Source: a bacterium
Lineage (GTDB): Bacteria; Spirochaetota; Spirochaetia; JABEVK01
DNA: 7,521 bases
NCBI GenBank assembly: GCA_021781625.1
Contig: JAJXWL010000083.1
Location: 1-7,521 of the forward strand
Direction of reading: 5' to 3'
Below the pieces are notes generated by a model. That model had not been told where the DNA came from. It ran no database searches and saw only the letters and a list, made by a program, of their open reading frames with translations. The position numbers and the translations under genes are program-made. This document shows, one piece after another, positions 5,280 through 7,521 of this stretch (the stretch's first letter is position 1; the number at the start of each line of letters is the position of its first letter).

Positions 5280-5955
5280 CTAAATGAACTTGGGGGGCTA
5301 AAGGGGCCAAGGGGGCTGTGGGGGCCTCGGGAATTGGCATCGGAGTAGAAGTCGCCGTGGGTTTGGCATTTTTAGGTGTTTCGTACAAAACCAAAGACAG
5401 CTGGCGGACGCCCTGAGTATCTTGGGTACCCCAAAGGCCAATGGGGGTGCCTCCCTGTTCAATTAAAAGAGTTACGACTCTCGTCGCTTCTGCCTCCGTC
5501 GCCCGACGTCCATGAATAGTTCCGGGAATCACTTTTCCTGACCATGCTCCGTCTTTCCAGGCTTTCCACAAAATTTGCATTTCGGCGATAAAACTCCGGT
5601 CTGGTGTTAAGACGAGCAATAACCTTAAACCTAAGGGAAGGTACCCAGGACGTTCTACGCGGACGATATGGCGCGGGGTTTTGCCCAACCAAATACCGCC
5701 CCTGGAATCCGTTAAGCGCCCATCCCTCCAGGCTGCTGTCAGGGGTGCTACCGAGGTAAGGGGGCCTTCTGCCGGAAGAAAAAATCCCGTCAGAACACGA
5801 CGTTCTTGAGTTTGTCGGGTGGTATCAAAGATTTCTCCGCCTGGGAGATCGGGAGCAGGGAGGGGCAGGGTCAGTTCATCAGCACAAATATTTCTAGCTA
5901 AAACCAAAAGAACAAGAAGAACGACCCCTTTAGCCGTTCCCGGCAGGATTTTCAT
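5266..5955 (-). CDS. Predicted exported protein of unknown function with Pro/Ala tail
   Basis: A 229-residue protein with a clear Sec-type signal peptide: basic start MKILPGTAK, hydrophobic core VVLLVLLVLA (11-20), and likely cleavage after CA at 24-25. The cysteine at 24 is not in a proper lipobox, so a lipoprotein is unlikely. The mature part has beta-rich stretches (RHIVRVERPGYLPLGLRLLL, 95-114) and a WKAWKDGAWSG segment (130-140). The C-terminal 35 residues are low-complexity Pro/Ala/Thr, with four xAP units at 210-221, perhaps a flexible tether. The ATG at 5955 is chosen because it starts the signal peptide and overlaps the upstream stop as ATGA, a translational-coupling junction; a reading from 6033 would bury the signal peptide 26 residues in. 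No family recognised. It is the third of three coupled exported-protein genes. Confidence 0.8.
   Translation of the reverse strand: MKILPGTAKGVVLLVLLVLARNICADELTLPLPAPDLPGGEIFDTTRQTQERRVLTGFFLPAEGPLTSVAPLTAAWRDGRLTDSRGGIWLGKTPRHIVRVERPGYLPLGLRLLLVLTPDRSFIAEMQILWKAWKDGAWSGKVIPGTIHGRRATEAEATRVVTLLIEQGGTPIGLWGTQDTQGVRQLSLVLYETPKNAKPTATSTPMPIPEAPTAPLAPLAPQVHLGDFR
5293..5328 (-). repeat. Four imperfect 9-bp tandem units encoding xAP
   Basis: Units at 5293-5301, 5302-5310, 5311-5319 and 5320-5328 share a G-run followed by GCC/GCT on the plus strand. Read on the coding strand they give EAP-TAP-LAP-LAP (residues 210-221). The period is a whole number of codons, so unit gain or loss would change tail length without a frameshift. 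Confidence 0.7.
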
Positions 5956-6527
5956 TCTGTCCCGGGGCCCAGATCCAGGATCATGGGAGAAACTCTTTTG
6001 GGAATCGTATTTTGAGGTCCAGGATTGATCCATTGAACGGGGAGACTGCTTTGAGCGACTAAAACGGCACCATAGGCCCCATAGCTCATCGGTTTGCCTT
6101 CAATCAAATCTCTGGTATCGGGGTATTCTACATAGGCGAGAAGCTTTCCATTACTCAGGACAACCCGGCTAATATTAGGAGGAAAGACCAAAGTCTGAGA
6201 ATCAAAAACGACCAAGAGCATAAAGCGTGACCAATCTATTTGCGGGTTTAAGGCTAAGGGATTATGAGTCGGCCCTGTGGGGCCACTTTTCTCGATATCT
6301 TGCGACGGTAAAAGCGAAACAAATTTTTCAAAATCGTCTTGGGTGCGAATGACAACCGGAGCGGGTGCTTTGGCCTCGACATCGGGAGTCACTTCCAACT
6401 TGCAAGGTCCAGTAAAACGCTCAATGACCGGTAAACCCTGATTAGGAAAGGAACTGCGGGGCAAAGCCTCTTGAGACCAGCCCGCGCTAACAGAGAAACA
6501 TAATGCTATAAGAAACGTAAGCCGCAC
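5952..6527 (-). CDS. Predicted exported protein of unknown function, possibly PrcB-like
   Basis: A 191-residue protein with a signal peptide: MRLTF, hydrophobic core to about residue 16, likely cleavage near SAG/WSQ (14-19). The mature region includes PVVIRTQDDFEKFVSLLP (57-74), IDWSRFMLLVVFDSQTL (97-113), then strands ISRVVLSNGKLLAYVEYP (119-136). An 'i.s..e/dfe.f' opening, 'd-[FW]-s-r' before a hydrophobic strand and repeated beta strands resemble the C-terminal domain of PrcB-type proteins; this is only a pattern impression. One mature cysteine (C42). The start is GTG at 6527, directly abutting the TAA of the gene before it (TAAGTG), with a weak GGA about 9 nt upstream, so its translation probably depends on that gene. 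Its own stop overlaps the next start as ATGA. Function unknown; periplasm or cell surface is inferred. Confidence 0.8.
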   Translation of the reverse strand: MRLTFLIALCFSVSAGWSQEALPRSSFPNQGLPVIERFTGPCKLEVTPDVEAKAPAPVVIRTQDDFEKFVSLLPSQDIEKSGPTGPTHNPLALNPQIDWSRFMLLVVFDSQTLVFPPNISRVVLSNGKLLAYVEYPDTRDLIEGKPMSYGAYGAVLVAQSSLPVQWINPGPQNTIPKRVSPMILDLGPGTE

Positions 6528-7259
6528 TTAGGGATTTCCGATGGCAGAAAGTTTCCAAGTGTCACCAACACGGCTGAATAAAAAGGTTAACCGAGGTCCC
6601 CAAAAGGGCATGGCGGTTAAACTCGCATCGGCCTTAGCTTGGGCCTCTACACTGACAAGGTAGGAAGGCCCCGTCGTCTGAGGTACCGGTGTCACCGTTA
6701 AGGTTTTCATCTGAAACATTTGTTCGGGCGAAAGGGCATTTGGAGGATTTTTCTGAATAAAATCCTGGGCAAGAGTTTGGGCCTGAGTCGCTGTCAACGT
6801 GAGCGGCTGGCCTCCTCGACCTGTAACAATAATATTCGTATCCAGCAGGCTGGGAAGAATACTGGGGTCCCCTTCCAAGTAGGAACTCAACAGTTGGGAA
6901 AACTCAAAACGAACAATTTTTTCGCCTTGAAGATTTTGAGCCACAACGGCTGGAATGACAGGAACACTTTTCAGAGTGGCCACAGGCGGTGGCAAAACCA
7001 TTTTTTCTTTGGTTGTGGGTGCCTTGGAACCGGGGCGATAACCGGGGTAGATCTCTTTGGCTGCGGCCATAAATTCTTCGCCGCGAGCTTTATCCCCTAA
7101 ATTCACAAACTTTTGGCCTACCTTGTAATAAGCGTCGGCTAAATCCCAATTTCGGGCGGCAAGAAGTTGATCCACAGGACTTTCAGCAAAAGCCAAACTA
7201 GAACCAAATAAGCCTACAACCGCAAGAATACTGACCAACATGATGACCTTAGTCTTCAC
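6528..7259 (-). CDS. Predicted exported protein, short TPR-like helix pair plus NTF2-like C-terminal region
   Basis: A 243-residue protein opening with a textbook signal peptide, core VIMLVSILAVVGLFGSSLAFA, cleaved most likely after AFA (25). Residues 36-72 (WDLADAYYKVGQKFVNLG, then ARGEEFMAAAKEIYPGY) form a helix pair like a single tetratricopeptide unit. A Pro/Val-rich linker (80-107) leads to an alpha+beta region (113-243) ending FLFSRVGDTWKLSAIGNP, the kind of final strands seen in NTF2/SnoaL-like folds. I do not recognise a named family. The start is GTG at 7259, with AGGGGGG 7 nt upstream. It is the first gene after a strong promoter and heads the run of three coupled exported-protein genes; the next gene begins immediately after its TAA. 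An envelope scaffold or binding role is guesswork. Confidence 0.83.
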   Translation of the reverse strand: MKTKVIMLVSILAVVGLFGSSLAFAESPVDQLLAARNWDLADAYYKVGQKFVNLGDKARGEEFMAAAKEIYPGYRPGSKAPTTKEKMVLPPPVATLKSVPVIPAVVAQNLQGEKIVRFEFSQLLSSYLEGDPSILPSLLDTNIIVTGRGGQPLTLTATQAQTLAQDFIQKNPPNALSPEQMFQMKTLTVTPVPQTTGPSYLVSVEAQAKADASLTAMPFWGPRLTFLFSRVGDTWKLSAIGNP

Positions 7260-7294
7260 GGTGCTTCCCCCCTGGTACGAAATCTATCGCTTTT

Positions 7295-7323
7295 ATTATA
7301 CTTCAAGACGTGGCACTTAGCAA
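7295..7323 (-). promoter_or_regulatory. Strong candidate promoter for the minus-strand exported-protein block
   Basis: On the minus strand TTGCTA (7318-7323, 4/6) and a perfect TATAAT (7295-7300) are exactly 17 bp apart. Transcription would start near 7288, giving a leader of about 29 nt that contains the G-rich ribosome site of the gene at 7259. This is the best sigma-70-type promoter in the window. Confidence 0.7.
7297..7302 (+). promoter_or_regulatory. Candidate -10 box for the rightward membrane-protein gene
   Basis: TATACT (5/6 to consensus) on the plus strand ends 7 nt before the GTG at 7310, placing the transcription start on the start codon. It overlaps the opposite-strand TATAAT by 4 bp, so the two divergent promoters share one melted region. 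No good -35 is seen at 17-18 bp. Confidence 0.4.
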
Positions 7324-7521
7324 TCTTCACTCGACTAACTTAGAAACTTCATCTCAGTTAGAAACTTCACTAATTTTTCAAAGAAGCCGCTCCGAAGTGG
7401 TTTTTCATTTGCTGTCGATGTTTTTTTGTCTCCTAGCTGGTGCCTTCGCTGGTTATGCGGCCTTAGTGAAAGCTTGGCCGTGGCTTTGGGTCATGATCTT
7501 AGGGGCAATTGGTGGACTTGG
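7310..7521 (+). CDS. Partial membrane protein of unknown function (runs off right edge)
   Basis: Seventy codons are visible and the frame is open at the window edge. Starting from GTG at 7310, a polar N-terminus of about 35 residues (serine, threonine, glutamate, arginine) leads into a hydrophobic segment beginning VVFHLLSMFFCLLAGAFAGYAALV, then KAWPWLWVMILGAIGGL, which looks like one long or two closely spaced transmembrane helices with small-residue GxxxG-like spacing. The N-terminus contains LETSSQLETS from a 12-bp direct repeat. There is no ribosome site; the start is inferred from the -10 box 7 nt upstream, and an internal ATG within the first helix is a less likely alternative. Divergent from the exported-protein genes, with which it shares a promoter region. 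Too short to name. Confidence 0.6.
   Translation, partial: MALSNLHSTNLETSSQLETSLIFQRSRSEVVFHLLSMFFCLLAGAFAGYAALVKAWPWLWVMILGAIGGL
7340..7369 (+). repeat. 12-bp direct repeat in the start of the right-edge gene
   Basis: TTAGAAACTTCA occurs at 7340-7351 and again at 7358-7369, an 18-bp period equal to six codons. It encodes LETS twice (LETSSQLETS). It lies just downstream of the shared promoter, so it may also be a tandem regulatory site rather than only a coding duplication. Confidence 0.7.

Noticed and set aside
5956..6033. 26-residue N-terminal extension of the third exported protein
   Set aside because: It would overlap the upstream gene by over 80 bp and place the signal peptide internally; the ATGA start is a better fit.
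6720..7100. 126-codon plus-strand open frame with several cysteines and glycines
   Set aside because: It is antisense to the exported protein at 6528-7259, has low-quality composition with no domain and no ribosome site or promoter seen.

Overview
This is a gene-dense bacterial window of moderate GC. It has eight complete or near-complete genes, one 3'-truncated gene at the left edge and one gene running off the right edge. No rRNA, tRNA, CRISPR array or mobile element is visible, and no stretch over about 80 bases lies outside genes. Three consecutive Sec-type signal peptides, a PcnB-type poly(A) polymerase and a folate/HisD-family core suggest a Gram-negative, possibly a deltaproteobacterial-type lineage. 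The sequence alone does not fix the phylum.

Left block (1-1899, minus strand): a small FmdB-type zinc ribbon is followed 11 bp later by an Mrp/NBP35 P-loop ATPase. After a short gap carrying its own candidate promoter comes the N-terminal two thirds of a poly(A) polymerase (TTG start). The Mrp protein has intact nucleotide-binding motifs but has lost the CxxC pair that normally holds its Fe-S cluster.

Middle (1900-2541): a 75-bp divergent gap carries an inverted repeat placed like an operator. A plus-strand gene of unknown function follows; it appears to have a leaderless mRNA and ends tail-to-tail with folC, their stop codons overlapping.

Right block (2538-7259, minus strand): five genes in a row. 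The order of transcription is three small predicted secreted proteins of unknown function, a HisD-family dehydrogenase, then folC. The three secreted genes are joined by a TAA|GTG junction with no gap and an ATGA overlap, so they look translationally coupled. A small hairpin and a promoter-like TATAAA separate them from hisD-folC, which are 5 bp apart. The HisD homologue carries changes at two of the four zinc-ligand positions known from E. coli HisD, and a third in the active site, so it may not be an ordinary histidinol dehydrogenase.

Right edge (7260-7521): a near-consensus promoter drives the minus-strand block. Its -10 overlaps an oppositely oriented -10 that sits exactly 7 nt before the GTG of a membrane-protein gene leaving the window, giving a candidate symmetric bidirectional promoter. 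Both plus-strand genes share this 7-nt, SD-less arrangement. The most promising candidate for something undescribed is the coupled trio of exported proteins with its divergent membrane-protein neighbour.
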